64,000 nucleotides of DNA from Rhodanobacter sp. (GCA_030148505.1 JASBTI010000004.1:1-64000); one strand, 5' to 3'; shown: positions 17,680 through 29,190, counted from the stretch's first letter. Made by a program: numbers and translations. Notes: a model not told the origin generated them from the sequence alone.

Positions 17680-19509
17680 CTATTTGCGCCGCGGCGGCTT
17701 GCCGCCCCCGTGGCGCGGTCGGCTGTCGGCACCCTTGAATTTGCCGGGCTTCTTGACGCCAGGATGACGAACGGGTGCCGCACTGTCGCCTTGCGATTCC
17801 GTGCCATCCCATTCGTGGATGCGCAACTGCTGTTGGACTACCCAGACTTTCTTCAAGTGTTCGAAGATCTCCGGCGGCATGCCGTCGGGCAGGTCGATCA
17901 GGCTGTAGTGGTCGCGGATACTCAGGCGCCCGATGAACTGACTGTCCAACCCTGCTTCGTTGGCGATCGCGCCGACGATATTGCCCGGCTTCACACCATG
18001 TTCGTGACCAACCTCGATACGGTAGGTGCGCTTGCCTTCCTCGGTGGCATGGGCCCGTATCGGGCGATGGCCGGGTTCCCGTGCCGGCCGCGCCGCGACG
18101 TTCTCGCGCGGCGGACGTTCACTGGCGGTGCGTTCGCGGGTGGCTGTCTCGTATTTCTCCCGCTTGGGTGGTGCGCTCAGCAGCAGCGGCTGGTTGCCCT
18201 GGGCAATGCGCGCCAACGCCGCGGCAATCTCGATCGCCGGCACGTTGTGTTCCTGTTCGTACTGTTCGATCAGTTGCTGGAATTGTCCCAGTTCACCGAT
18301 CGCCAAGGTGTCGCTGATGCGTTGCTTGAATTTCGCAATGCGTACATCGTTGACGACGTCAACCGACGGCAGCTGCATCTGTTCGATGGGTTGCCGGGTA
18401 GCTCGTTCGATGGCCCGCAGCATGCCTTTCTCGCGCGGACTGACGAACAGGATCGCTTCACCGCTACGCCCGGCGCGACCGGTGCGACCGATCCGATGCA
18501 CATAGCTTTCGGTATCGTACGGGATGTCGTAGTTCATCACGTGGCTGATGCGGTCTACATCCAGGCCGCGCGCGGCGACATCGGTGGCAACCAGAATATC
18601 CAGCTTGCCGTCCTTCAGCTGCTGGATCACCCGCTCGCGTTGCGGCTGGGCGATGTCGCCGTTGATGGCGGCGGCGGCCAGGCCACGCGCCTGCAGCTTG
18701 CCGGCAAGTTCCTCGGTGGCCTGCTTGGTGCGTGCGAAGATGATCATCGCGTCGAACGGCTCGGCCTCGAGTATGCGGGTCAGCGCATCAAGCTTGTGCA
18801 TGCCGCTGACGAACCAGTAGCGCTGGCGAATGTTCGGCGCGGTGCTGGTGGAGGATTTGATGGTGACTTCGACCGGCTCTTTCAGATGCCGCTGCGCAAT
18901 CTTGCGGATCACTCCGGGCATGGTCGCCGAGAACAGCGCCACCTGACGTCCCGGTGGGGTCGCCTGCAGCACTTTTTCCACGTCGTCGATAAAGCCCATC
19001 CGCAGCATTTCATCCGCTTCGTCGAGCACCAGGTATTTCAGCTCGGACAGGTCCAGCGTGCGCTTGTCCATGTGATCGATCACGCGACCGGGGGTGCCGA
19101 CCACCACGTGCACGCCGCGCTTGAGCGAATGCAGCTGCGGACCGTAGCTCTGGCCACCGTAGATCGGTAGCACCTGAAAGCCCGGGATATGCGCAGCATA
19201 GCGTTGGAACGCTTCGGCCACCTGGATCGCCAGTTCGCGCGTCGGTGCCAGTACCAGCGCCTGCGGTTTGCCCGCGCGCGGATTCATCCGCGACAGGATC
19301 GGTAGGGCGAAGGCTGCCGTCTTGCCGGTGCCGGTTTGTGCCTGACCAAGGACGTCCCGGCCTTCCAGCAACGGCGGGATGGTTGCAGCCTGGATTGGTG
19401 ATGGTGACTCGTAACCGACATCCGCCAGGACGCGAAGCACACTCGGGTCGAGCCCAAGTGCCAGGAAGCCGGCAGCGGCCGGCGTGGAATCGGAGGGAGG
19501 GGAAGACAT
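17680..19509 (-). CDS. deaD: DEAD-box ATP-dependent RNA helicase, DeaD/CsdA type
   Basis: Unwinds RNA during ribosome assembly and mRNA decay, especially in the cold. The 609-aa protein has all the DEAD-box motifs: [43 protein letters not shown] and [13 protein letters not shown]. The region after residue about 380 is followed by a basic linker (RERTASERPPREN), a DbpA-type RNA-binding domain (TYRIEVGHEHGVKPGNIVGAIA) and a Lys/Gly/Arg-rich tail ending GGGKPPRRK. That layout is the CsdA/DeaD type. The ATG at 19509 precedes MSSPPSD. It is divergent from the SDR gene. Confidence 0.92.
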   Translation of the reverse strand: MSSPPSDSTPAAAGFLALGLDPSVLRVLADVGYESPSPIQAATIPPLLEGRDVLGQAQTGTGKTAAFALPILSRMNPRAGKPQALVLAPTRELAIQVAEAFQRYAAHIPGFQVLPIYGGQSYGPQLHSLKRGVHVVVGTPGRVIDHMDKRTLDLSELKYLVLDEADEMLRMGFIDDVEKVLQATPPGRQVALFSATMPGVIRKIAQRHLKEPVEVTIKSSTSTAPNIRQRYWFVSGMHKLDALTRILEAEPFDAMIIFARTKQATEELAGKLQARGLAAAAINGDIAQPQRERVIQQLKDGKLDILVATDVAARGLDVDRISHVMNYDIPYDTESYVHRIGRTGRAGRSGEAILFVSPREKGMLRAIERATRQPIEQMQLPSVDVVNDVRIAKFKQRISDTLAIGELGQFQQLIEQYEQEHNVPAIEIAAALARIAQGNQPLLLSAPPKREKYETATRERTASERPPRENVAARPAREPGHRPIRAHATEEGKRTYRIEVGHEHGVKPGNIVGAIANEAGLDSQFIGRLSIRDHYSLIDLPDGMPPEIFEHLKKVWVVQQQLRIHEWDGTESQGDSAAPVRHPGVKKPGKFKGADSRPRHGGGKPPRRK

Positions 19510-19624
19510 GGGGGAACCTCGACGTGGCATGCACGATGGCATGCGGGATAATGCGATCATTGTAGCAGCCCGCAGGCCAGGTGCCTGATTCTGCCGAACA
19601 AAGCAATCATGGGAGAAACCAAGC

Positions 19625-20374
19625 ATGTCGAAGCGATTGGCCGGTCGGGTAGCCTTGGTAACCGGGGCATCATCCGGAATTGGCGAGGCGACGGCTCTGG
19701 CACTGGCGGAACAAGGAGCACGGGTGGCGATTTCGGCGCGCCGTCGTGATCGCCTCGACGCCCTGGCCCAGCAGTTGGAAGAACTCGGCGCTCAACCGCT
19801 GGTACTCATAGCCGATCTACGCGATGAGGCCGAGGCGCAGCGCATCGTCCAGGAAACGGAGCGCCACTATGGACGTCTGGACATCCTGGTCAATAACGCC
19901 GGTGTGATGTATTTGGAGCCGGTGGCCGAAGCCGACCTAGGACGCTGGCGGCAGATGCTGGAACTCAATGTGCTGGGCCTGATCGCCGCGACCCAGGCGG
20001 CACTGGCTGGCATGATGGCTCGCGGTGATGGTCATGTGGTGAACATTGCCTCTACCGCGGGGCGCATTGCCAACGCCACTTCCGCCGCTTATTCGGCAAC
20101 CAAGTTCGGGGTAGTGGGTTTCTCCGAAGCGCTGCGCAAGGAAGTCTACAAGCATGGCATCCGGGTCAGCGTAATCGAGCCCGGCGTCGTCGAAACCGAG
20201 TTGCGCGAACACATAGGCCATGCCGCTACCCAGCAGGCGATCAATACCTGGGCCGAGGGCATGCGCCAGTTGCAGTCGCGCGATGTCGCCGAGGCGATCG
20301 TGTTTTGCGTGACCCGCCCGGCGCATGTCAACATCAATGAGATCCTGATGCGCCCGACCGATCAGGAGCGCTGA
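19625..20374 (+). CDS. SDR family NAD(P)-dependent oxidoreductase
   Basis: A 249-aa classical short-chain dehydrogenase. The cofactor motif is TGASSGIGEA at about residues 14-23, ARRRDRL after the second strand suggests NADPH preference, NNAG follows, and the catalytic Ser, Tyr and Lys appear in IASTAGR and YSATK. It resembles YdfG-type (3-hydroxy acid/serine dehydrogenase) proteins, but the substrate is not identified. It has its own start 115 bp from the divergent deaD gene. Confidence 0.88.
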   Translation: MSKRLAGRVALVTGASSGIGEATALALAEQGARVAISARRRDRLDALAQQLEELGAQPLVLIADLRDEAEAQRIVQETERHYGRLDILVNNAGVMYLEPVAEADLGRWRQMLELNVLGLIAATQAALAGMMARGDGHVVNIASTAGRIANATSAAYSATKFGVVGFSEALRKEVYKHGIRVSVIEPGVVETELREHIGHAATQQAINTWAEGMRQLQSRDVAEAIVFCVTRPAHVNINEILMRPTDQER

Positions 20375-20443
20375 CTCCCGGGGCAATCCTGCAGCGATTT
20401 TCTATGCCTACTATGATCGGGTCCAGAGCATGGAGCGACGGAC

Positions 20444-21292
20444 ATGGTAGCTATCGAGACGATTTCCGAACAAGTCTGCTTCGGCGGGGTGCAGGGCTTC
20501 TACCGACATCTTTCCGATGTCTGCGGCGGTCCCATGCGTTTCGCGGTCTACCAGCCGCCTCAAGTCGTCCGCGGACGATGTCCGGTGCTGTACTACCTGG
20601 CCGGACTCACCTGCACCGAGGAAACTGCGGTAATCAAGGCTGGAGCGCAGCGATTGGCCGCCGAGCTGGGCTTGCTGCTGGTGATGCCGGATACCAGTCC
20701 GCGTGACACCGGTTTCGAAGGCGCTACCGGCGACTGGGAGTTCGGGGAAGGCGCTGGATTCTATCTGGACGCCACCCAGGCGCCTTGGTCTTCGCGCTTC
20801 CGAATGCATGATTATGTGGTCGATGAGTTGTCGGCACTGATTGCCGGACACTTCCCTGCGGATACCTCACGCTGCGGCATCTTCGGCCATTCCATGGGTG
20901 GGCACGGCGCCTTGACGATCGCCTTGAAGCATCCCGATCGCTACTGTTCGGTGTCGGCTTTTGCGCCGATCGTGGCGCCCAGTCAGGTACCGTGGGGTCG
21001 CAAGGCGTTGCCGCGTTATCTCGGCGCCGATCGAGCGGCTTGGGCGGACTATGACGCGTGTGAGCTGGTACGCCGGCAGGTCTTTCCCGGCACCATCCTG
21101 ATCGATCAGGGTGAAGCCGATCCCTTTCTCGAAAGCCAGCTCAGGCCGGAGTTATTCGACCAGGCTTGTGCCGAGGCGGGCCAGGCGCTGCTGTTGCGCC
21201 GGCATCCCGGCTATGACCACAGCTACTATTTCATCAGCAGTTTCATTGCCGATCATCTACGTCATCACGCCCAGGCCGTGGGTCTGGCATGA
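20444..21292 (+). CDS. fghA: S-formylglutathione hydrolase
   Basis: Hydrolyses S-formylglutathione to formate and glutathione, the last step of glutathione-dependent formaldehyde removal. The 282-aa alpha/beta hydrolase has LYYLAGLTCTEE, the nucleophile S150 in GHSMGGHGA, an acidic residue in GEADPF and the catalytic His in HPGYDHSYYF. GGAG precedes the ATG at 20444. The partner dehydrogenase (adhC/frmA) is not in the window. Its stop overlaps the next gene by ATGA. Confidence 0.93.
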   Translation: MVAIETISEQVCFGGVQGFYRHLSDVCGGPMRFAVYQPPQVVRGRCPVLYYLAGLTCTEETAVIKAGAQRLAAELGLLLVMPDTSPRDTGFEGATGDWEFGEGAGFYLDATQAPWSSRFRMHDYVVDELSALIAGHFPADTSRCGIFGHSMGGHGALTIALKHPDRYCSVSAFAPIVAPSQVPWGRKALPRYLGADRAAWADYDACELVRRQVFPGTILIDQGEADPFLESQLRPELFDQACAEAGQALLLRRHPGYDHSYYFISSFIADHLRHHAQAVGLA

Positions 21293-21843
21293 GTACCGTG
21301 CCGATCTTGCGGACGGCGCGGACGTGCATCCGCCTTGTGCAGACAACGGATGTCGGCAAGCTGCTGCAATTTCGGATCGACAACGCGGCCCATTTTGCGC
21401 CGTGGGAGCCTCATCGCGACGAGGGTTACTACACGCTGGAGCACGCAGCACAGACAATAGAGCACACCTGGGAGGCCGCGCAGGCAGACCGTGGCTATAC
21501 GTTCGTGGTGTTGGATCCCGATGAGGAGGCAATCATTGCCAGCTTCACGTTCTCCGGCGTGATGCGTGGAGCTTTCCAGGCATGTCTTCTTGGTTACGGG
21601 TTGGCGGCAGATTGGCAGGGTGCTGGTTTGATGCAGGAGGTACTGCAGGCTGGTCTGGGGTGGGCGTTCGGCGAATGCCGCCTGCATCGAGTGATGGCGA
21701 ATTACATGCCACGCAATGAGCGCAGTGCCCGGTTGCTGGAGCGTCTGGGTTTTGAGCGTGAGGGCTACGCCCGGGATTACCTGAAGATCGCCGGGTGCTG
21801 GGAAGACCACGTGCTCACCGCGAAAATCCACGACACGGCCTGA
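21289..21843 (+). CDS. RimJ/RimL-type GNAT acetyltransferase
   Basis: A 184-aa GNAT protein of the RimJ/RimL subfamily, which acetylates N-terminal residues of ribosomal and other proteins. Visible motifs are IRLVQTTDVGKLLQFRIDN, LGYGLAADWQGAGLMQEVLQ (acetyl-CoA loop) and NYMPRNERSARLLERLGF. It overlaps fghA by four bases (ATGA), so the two are probably translated together. Whether it truly acts on uS5 is unproven. Confidence 0.85.
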   Translation: MSTVPILRTARTCIRLVQTTDVGKLLQFRIDNAAHFAPWEPHRDEGYYTLEHAAQTIEHTWEAAQADRGYTFVVLDPDEEAIIASFTFSGVMRGAFQACLLGYGLAADWQGAGLMQEVLQAGLGWAFGECRLHRVMANYMPRNERSARLLERLGFEREGYARDYLKIAGCWEDHVLTAKIHDTA

Positions 21844-21927
21844 TCCGCCCTGTCGCCGTCCGTTCGGGTCATGGATATGACAAGGCGACCCTCAGGCCGC
21901 CTTGTCGGGTGATCTTGTGACCTTCGA

Positions 21928-23253
21928 TCAGGCCTTCGCCGCCGGGCGTGGCCGCGGGCGGCGCTTTTGGTTGCCGGCGGCATGTTCCTGGCGGCCCGGT
22001 GCGGCATAGCCGTTCGGTCGGGCCGAACTGGATGCCTTGCCCTGACGCGGTTGCCGTGATGGCTGACGCTGACCACCGCCTTGCTTAGGACGTGGTGCAC
22101 CGGCATCCAGACGCAGCGGGGCCGATGGCTCGTAGCCTGTCACCGCAGTGATCGCGATGTCCTGCTTGAGCAACTTGCGAATGTCATGCAGTAGGCCGCT
22201 TTCGTCATGGCTGACCAGCGAGATCGCCAGGCCTTCCATACCGGCCCGGCCGGTGCGGCCGATCCGGTGCACGTAGTCTTCGGCTACCGACGGCAGGTCG
22301 AAGTTGATCACGATCGGCAACTGTTCGATATCGATACCGCGAGCCGCGATGTCGGTGGCCACCAGCACGGTTACGCGGCCGTTCTTGAAATCGCCCAGGG
22401 CACGGGTGCGCGCGTTCTGGCTCTTGTTGCCGTGGATCGCGGCGCTGCGCAGGCCCGAGGCATTGAGGAAGGTGACCAGTTTGTCGGCACCATGCTTGGT
22501 CCGGCTGAACACCAGCGTCTGGCGGCGGCTGTCGGCAGACAACAAATGGAGCAGCAGATCGCGCTTGCGCCCCGCATCGACTGGATGGACCTGGTGGCTG
22601 ACTAGGGTCGTTACCGTGTTGGGCGCCGACACCGAGATTTCACGCGGGTTGTGCATGAAATCCATCGCCAACGTCTTGATCGCGGGTGCGAACGTGGCCG
22701 AGAACAGCAGCGTCTGGCGCTTTTTCGGCAGCGCGGCGAGGATCCGCTTGAGCGCGGGCAGGAAGCCCATGTCGAGCATGCGGTCAGCTTCGTCCAGCAC
22801 CAATGTTTCAACGGCGGACAGATCCAGCGTGCGTTGCTGCATGTGATCCATCAGTCGGCCTGGTGTGGCAATAACGACATCCACGCCGCGCCGCAGTGCA
22901 TTGATCTGGGGGCCCATGCTGACACCGCCAAAAATAGTGGTGGCGCTGACCTGCATGTGCTTGCCGTAATCGCGCAAGTTTTCGTGTACCTGCGCGGCCA
23001 GTTCGCGGGTCGGGGTCAACACCAGCGCGCGCGGACGGCGCGTCATGGTCTGACCGCTGGTGGACAGCCGCTGCAGCAGCGGTAGTGCAAATGCGGCCGT
23101 CTTGCCGGTGCCGGTCTGGGCAGCGGCGAACAGATCGTGACCTTCCAGCGCCGGAGGGATCGCGGCGGCCTGGATCGGTGTGGGCGTGGTGTAGCCGTAG
23201 TCGGCAAGCGCACGCAACAACGCGGGCGCAAGGCCCAGCGAATCAAAAGACAT
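21928..23253 (-). CDS. rhlE: DEAD-box RNA helicase, RhlE type
   Basis: An ATP-dependent RNA helicase of 441 aa that acts in ribosome maturation or RNA decay. Motifs are [75 protein letters not shown] and [10 protein letters not shown]. The C-terminal tail is Arg/Pro/Gln-rich (RPRPAAKA), as in RhlE. The ATG at 23253 follows AGGAG. It is the second DEAD-box gene within 6 kb. Confidence 0.92.
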   Translation of the reverse strand: MSFDSLGLAPALLRALADYGYTTPTPIQAAAIPPALEGHDLFAAAQTGTGKTAAFALPLLQRLSTSGQTMTRRPRALVLTPTRELAAQVHENLRDYGKHMQVSATTIFGGVSMGPQINALRRGVDVVIATPGRLMDHMQQRTLDLSAVETLVLDEADRMLDMGFLPALKRILAALPKKRQTLLFSATFAPAIKTLAMDFMHNPREISVSAPNTVTTLVSHQVHPVDAGRKRDLLLHLLSADSRRQTLVFSRTKHGADKLVTFLNASGLRSAAIHGNKSQNARTRALGDFKNGRVTVLVATDIAARGIDIEQLPIVINFDLPSVAEDYVHRIGRTGRAGMEGLAISLVSHDESGLLHDIRKLLKQDIAITAVTGYEPSAPLRLDAGAPRPKQGGGQRQPSRQPRQGKASSSARPNGYAAPGRQEHAAGNQKRRPRPRPAAKA

Positions 23254-23432
23254 ATCAAACTCCTGAGCAACCCGGAGTGTTGATACCGTGTTGCAGACTT
23301 GGGGGAAGGGGGCGGTATTGGCCGCAGCAGTCGAAACAACTGCAACGCCCAGTATAGCCGGATTAAGGGTGTCGTGTCTGCTTTACCTTGGCGCAGGGTG
23401 TTTCGGGTCCTTTCCAGACGTGCAGCTGCATG

Positions 23433-24110
23433 CTAGCGATGTGCGTTGGCGACGATCAGATAGCTGTTGTAGGGAGTCTTTCCGCGCAGCGAGCGGATCT
23501 GTACCTCCAGTCCGGCATTCTCCAGCGGTGCGCGCAGCTCCTCAGCCGTCGGATAATGCTGCGCGCCACCGGGAATCCAGCCCGATCGCTCGAGGAAAAA
23601 TTCCTCGAGGCGGGTAGCGTGGAAGCGCCAGTTCGGTTCGCGCAACACATTGCGGATGATCAGGCGACCTGCCGGCGCCAGATGCGGTACCACAGCGGCC
23701 AGCAAAGTCTGTTGCCTCGGTGCGGAGAGATAGTGGAGTACATCGAGCAGGACGACATGGCCCTGGACGGAGGGCAGCACAGCAACATCGGTCGGGCATA
23801 ATTGCATGTGCTGTTGCAGGCCGGCCTGCAGGGCGGCGGCCTTCGCGGCGGCGATCTTGCGTGAGTCGTGATCCAGGCCGATGTAATCGGGCAGGCGGTC
23901 GCGAGCGCTCAGGTAATGTCCGAGCAGGCCGAGACCACAGCCCACATCCAGTACGGGCAGCGAGGTGTCGGCGAGCAAGTCACTGGTTGCCGCGTAGACC
24001 GGATCGATAGCCAGTTTCCATCGCACATGCAGTCGGTGACCGGGATTGTCGAAGCAACGGACGATAGTCTTGCGTTGTGCACGATCAAGTCGGTGGCGAC
24101 CAGGTTTCAC
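23433..24110 (-). CDS. Class I SAM-dependent methyltransferase
   Basis: A 225-aa predicted methyltransferase. Motif I is LPVLDVGCGLGLLGHYL, followed by DYIGLDHDSRKI, VVLLDVLHYLSA and APAGRLIIRNVLR. The acceptor is unknown. The start is uncertain: a TATACT at 24199-24194 suggests that transcription starts near 24190, so the GTG at 24110 (VKPGRHRLDRA) is preferred over the ATG at 24272. It may be monocistronic. Confidence 0.75.
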   Translation of the reverse strand: MKPGRHRLDRAQRKTIVRCFDNPGHRLHVRWKLAIDPVYAATSDLLADTSLPVLDVGCGLGLLGHYLSARDRLPDYIGLDHDSRKIAAAKAAALQAGLQQHMQLCPTDVAVLPSVQGHVVLLDVLHYLSAPRQQTLLAAVVPHLAPAGRLIIRNVLREPNWRFHATRLEEFFLERSGWIPGGAQHYPTAEELRAPLENAGLEVQIRSLRGKTPYNSYLIVANAHR

Positions 24111-24332
24111 GTGATGCTGCCAGCCAGATGCCTGAGCATGATTCTGTTCCCGTGTGACGAGGGGAGACGGTACATCGAATGCGCTTCGACGGCAGTATAG
24201 ATCAGTCTCAGTGACGACTTGAGGAAGGGGTTCCGCGCAGGATGCGATCCCCTCAGCTGTCATGTAGGCCATGCGCGACAGCGCGAGTCCGGCCCCAGCG
24301 GGCCGGACTCGCGTGACGGTGCAAACTGCAGA

Positions 24333-26257
<1,925 letters not shown>

Positions 26258-26743
26258 ATGAAGGCTGGCAAGGACAAAGTCATCGCGATTCACTACACCC
26301 TGACGGTGGATGGCGAAAAGGTTGAGAGTTCGCATGATCGCGACGAGCAGCTATGGGTATTGCTCGGCCACGGTCAGCTGATCCCGGGTCTGGAGAAAGC
26401 TCTGGAAGGGCATGAGGCAGGCGAGGACCTGCAGGTGGAAGTGGCCGCAGCCGAAGGATACGGCGAGCGTCAGGAAGGCCAGATCCAGCGTATGTCGAAG
26501 AAATATTTTCCGCAGGCCAACCGCCTCAAGCCAGGCATGGTGACCGTCCTTCAGTTGAAGGAAGGCGGTCAGCGCGCCGTGACGGTGCACAAGGTCGGGA
26601 TGAGCGCGATCGACGTCGATCTCAACCATCCGATGGCCGGCAAGGCGCTGCATTTCAACGTGAACATCGGCGAGGTGCGCGATGCCACCGCGGACGAGCT
26701 CAAGCACGGGCATGCGCATGCGCCGGGTGCCGAAGCACACTGA
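26258..26743 (+). CDS. slyD: FKBP-type peptidyl-prolyl isomerase SlyD
   Basis: Isomerises X-Pro bonds and acts as a chaperone; many members also bind nickel. The 161-aa protein has the FKBP part (VIAIHYTLTVDGEKVESS, GHGQLIPGLEKALEG), the inserted IF chaperone domain (AEGYGERQEGQIQRMSKKYF to LNHPMAGKALHF), and a short His-containing tail (HGHAHAPGAEAH). The tail has four His and no Cys, less metal-rich than in E. coli. A hairpin terminator follows. Confidence 0.93.
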   Translation: MKAGKDKVIAIHYTLTVDGEKVESSHDRDEQLWVLLGHGQLIPGLEKALEGHEAGEDLQVEVAAAEGYGERQEGQIQRMSKKYFPQANRLKPGMVTVLQLKEGGQRAVTVHKVGMSAIDVDLNHPMAGKALHFNVNIGEVRDATADELKHGHAHAPGAEAH

Positions 26744-26763
26744 CGAGGTCTGACTCCCTAAGC

Positions 26764-26803
26764 GAAACGAACGACGGCGCCTCTTGGCGCCGTCGTTCGT
26801 TTC
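26764..26803. terminator. Hairpin terminator after slyD
   Basis: A perfect 18-bp stem (26764-26781 with 26786-26803) encloses a TCTT loop, just after the slyD stop. Three A and three T flank the stem on either side, so it may work for slyD and for the gene read toward it from the other strand. The T tract is short. Confidence 0.7.
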
Positions 26804-26887
26804 CGTCGCGGTTGCTCAGCGGGGAAGACAGTGCGCAGGCGCTGAACTGTCAGCACGGGTCGACGCCGACCTGGCGCGCGCCACACA

Positions 26888-27463
26888 TCAATTCAGCAGT
26901 CGCTTGCCATAGGCGAAATGACTGCGCCAGTAAGGCCCGTCGATATCGTCCAGCCGCACGGTGCCACCGCTGTTCGGCGCGTGCACGAACCGGCCCTTGC
27001 CCACGTAAACCCCGACGTGGCTGATCGACCCGCTGATGTCGAAGAACACCAGGTCACCGCTGGCGAGCTGGGTCATTCGGCGTATCTTGCGCCCCTCCAT
27101 GACCGACATGTCGCGCGAAGTGCGCGGCAGGCTGATGCCGGCGGCGGTGCGGTAGATGTAGTCGACCAGCCCGCTGCAGTCGAAACCGCTCGCCGGTGTG
27201 TTGCCACCCCAACGGTAGGGGGTGCCGACCAGGCCAATGGCGCGAAACAGGATGTCGTTGGCTTCGCCGGCCGTGGCGGCCGAGGGTGCGCGGGCGGGTA
27301 GGTCGGCCATCGACGAATGCGACGCCCGATAGGTCGGCTCGCGACGATGCGGGCTGCTGGCACAGGCGGTCATGAGCAAGAGCATCGCCAGCAGCGGCAG
27401 GATGCGCAGCACGCGGCCGGATGCCGGCAAGGAGTGGCATGTTGCAGAACGATCCGGCCGCAT
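26888..27463 (-). CDS. NlpC/P60 family lipoprotein (peptidoglycan endopeptidase)
   Basis: A 191-aa envelope hydrolase expected to cut peptide cross-links in murein. The N-terminal segment LLAMLLLMTAC gives a probable lipidated C34. The NlpC/P60 catalytic triad is C96 (GFDCSGLV), H149 (SISHVGVYVG) and H161 (FVHAPNSGG). The length and the domain match Spr/MepS-like proteins. GAGGG precedes the ATG at 27463. It lies just downstream of the M56 sensor gene on the same strand, with a 60-bp gap. Confidence 0.9.
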   Translation of the reverse strand: MRPDRSATCHSLPASGRVLRILPLLAMLLLMTACASSPHRREPTYRASHSSMADLPARAPSAATAGEANDILFRAIGLVGTPYRWGGNTPASGFDCSGLVDYIYRTAAGISLPRTSRDMSVMEGRKIRRMTQLASGDLVFFDISGSISHVGVYVGKGRFVHAPNSGGTVRLDDIDGPYWRSHFAYGKRLLN

Positions 27464-27523
27464 CGGATACCCTCGACGAAAGTCATGTCGAGGGTATCAA
27501 ATCAACGACTTGGGGGAAAGTTC

Positions 27524-28801
27524 TCAGGTGTTGGTGGATATGTTGTGTGGGGGCGCTGGGGGCGCTGGGGGAGCGAGTGGCGGTGGCGGTGGCGGCGCTG
27601 GGGGAGCGGGTGGTGGTGGCGGCGGTGCACCGGGAGACGGGGCGGATAGTGGATTCAGGCTGAAGACAACCGGAACGCGTGCGAGTCCTTCAATCGGCTT
27701 GCCGTTTCTGGTTGGCGGTGTGAAGCGCCAGTGCATGGCGGCCTCCTTGGCGGCTTCGATCAGACTTGGAGTCGCCCTGTTCGAGGGATCCACGTCGATC
27801 CTGCGTGGTGTTCCGTCGGCAGCCACAAGGACGTTGAGCAGGACGCTGCCCTGCTGTGTGGGGTGGAAGTTCGGCATAACGAGTGTGTTATGGCCCAGGT
27901 TCTGGCTGGCCGGCACCTGACTGACGGCTTGCGCCGCAAAAGCGCCGCCGATCATCAGTGCCGTCAGGCTGACAAACCCGATGCGACGCCGCAGGGGGCC
28001 GGGACGATGATGTCGAATCATGTTCAGTCGCTCCTTCAATTGGGGCTCGGCGAGCCAGGGGATGAGCGCCGGCGTGACCTCCAAACCGGTGCTGTGCAAC
28101 AACGCATGGGCGTATCTCGAACTTTCCTGCGGGGACTGGCGCAGTACGCGTTCGTCGCAGGCCAGTTCCTGGTCCAGCTGCAGGCGCGGCAGCGCCAGCC
28201 AGGCCAGTGGATGGAACCACAACAACGCGACGCTGATCTCGGCGAGCAGGTTCCACAGCGGATCGCCGCGGCGCAGGTGGATGTACTCGTGTTGCAGCAC
28301 CAGTCGGCGTTCCTCGCGGTTAAAGCGTTCGAGGAAATCAGGCGGCAGCAGTATCCGCGTGTGCGGTCCCCACACAACCGCCGGCCCGGCAGGGTGCAGC
28401 TGGAGTCGGTCGGGCTTCAGTGGGCCCAGTTCGGCACCCAGCGATTGCAGCATCGCCTCGGGCAGAGGGCGGCAACGGGTCAGAAGTCGCGTGTAGTGGA
28501 TGCCCAGGCGCAACAGGCCGATCGTGCCGCCGGTCAACCACAACCCCAGTAGCCATCCGGTCGTCGTCGACGCGGTCCCCATGGCGGGGGCGGACTGGGT
28601 CACCGTGGCGGGGAAGGTCAGCAATCGGGGTGCGATAGCCCAACCGACCGGTACCGCCGGCAGCCATGGAAGCAACGCCAGCAAGGGGGGAAGCAGCCAC
28701 ACCGTGAAAGCCGGACCCGCACCGAACAGCCGCCGCAGCGGTCGCCGGCCGAGCAGTGCCAGTGCCAGGCCCAGGGTGAGATACAGCAGGGTGGCGGCCA
28801 T
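27524..28801 (-). CDS. BlaR1/MecR1-like M56 peptidase with TonB-like C terminus
   Basis: A 425-aa membrane protein. The N-terminal half has several hydrophobic helices and the M56 zinc-protease motif HEYIH at 171-175, followed by ELACDERVL. A hydrophobic segment near residue 295 leads to a periplasmic TonB-C-like domain (VLLNVLVAADGTPRRIDV, MHWRFTPPTRNGKP) and a proline-rich tail of about 35 residues. There is no penicillin-binding sensor domain, so the signal it detects is not beta-lactam by default. The ATG at 28801 begins two bases after the blaI stop, with AGGAG upstream. Confidence 0.85.
   Translation of the reverse strand: MAATLLYLTLGLALALLGRRPLRRLFGAGPAFTVWLLPPLLALLPWLPAVPVGWAIAPRLLTFPATVTQSAPAMGTASTTTGWLLGLWLTGGTIGLLRLGIHYTRLLTRCRPLPEAMLQSLGAELGPLKPDRLQLHPAGPAVVWGPHTRILLPPDFLERFNREERRLVLQHEYIHLRRGDPLWNLLAEISVALLWFHPLAWLALPRLQLDQELACDERVLRQSPQESSRYAHALLHSTGLEVTPALIPWLAEPQLKERLNMIRHHRPGPLRRRIGFVSLTALMIGGAFAAQAVSQVPASQNLGHNTLVMPNFHPTQQGSVLLNVLVAADGTPRRIDVDPSNRATPSLIEAAKEAAMHWRFTPPTRNGKPIEGLARVPVVFSLNPLSAPSPGAPPPPPPAPPAPPPPPPLAPPAPPAPPHNISTNT
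27549..27604 (+). repeat. G-rich low-complexity tract in the M56 gene
   Basis: The plus strand, which is the template strand of the M56 gene, carries four runs of five G at 27549-27553, 27558-27562, 27567-27571 and 27600-27604. The first three are spaced by the same four bases (CGCT). It encodes the proline-rich tail. The tract could form a G-quadruplex and could change length by slippage. Confidence 0.6.
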
Positions 28802-28803
28802 CG

Positions 28804-29190
28804 TCAGCACTCCTTTTTTTCGATCGCGTCGATCAGTTTGCGCAATTCGGCGACATCTGTGGGCGAGAGCTTTTCGTGCTGGCTGAAGTGCGCCAGCAGC
28901 GGTACCACTTTGCCGCCGAAAACCCGATCCAGCAGGCTGCGGCTTTCCCGTTGTTGCCAGTCTTCGCGTCGCAATTCCGGCGCGTACAGATAGCGACGCC
29001 CGTCCTTCTGCGCGCTGACCGCGCCCTTGCCGAGCAGGCGGTTGAGCAAGGTCTTGATGGTTTTCTCGTGCCAGCCGGTGGGTTCACGCAAGGCCGCCAC
29101 GATTTCCTCGGAGGTCTGCGGAGCGCGGCGCCACAGCACGGCCATGACCTGGCTTTCTGCCTCACTGATGGCAATCGACGGTTTGGGCAT
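28804..29190 (-). CDS. BlaI/MecI family transcriptional repressor
   Basis: A 128-aa winged-helix repressor. The DNA-binding half is PSIAISEAESQVMAVLWRRAP, then the recognition helix region EKTIKTLLNRLLGKGAV, followed by YLYAPELRREDWQQ. The C-terminal half (KLSPTDVAELRKLIDAIEKK) would dimerise. It is paired with the M56 protein, which in the known systems triggers cleavage of the repressor. Two matching operator sites lie immediately upstream, so it probably represses its own operon. Confidence 0.9.
   Translation of the reverse strand: MPKPSIAISEAESQVMAVLWRRAPQTSEEIVAALREPTGWHEKTIKTLLNRLLGKGAVSAQKDGRRYLYAPELRREDWQQRESRSLLDRVFGGKVVPLLAHFSQHEKLSPTDVAELRKLIDAIEKKEC

Noticed and set aside
17581-19170. 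A 529-codon plus-strand frame opposite deaD
   Set aside because: It is the mirror of a complete DEAD-box helicase and shows no family signature.
28801-29190. Reading blaI-M56 as a beta-lactam resistance locus
   Set aside because: No beta-lactamase or penicillin-binding sensor domain is present in the operon or nearby.
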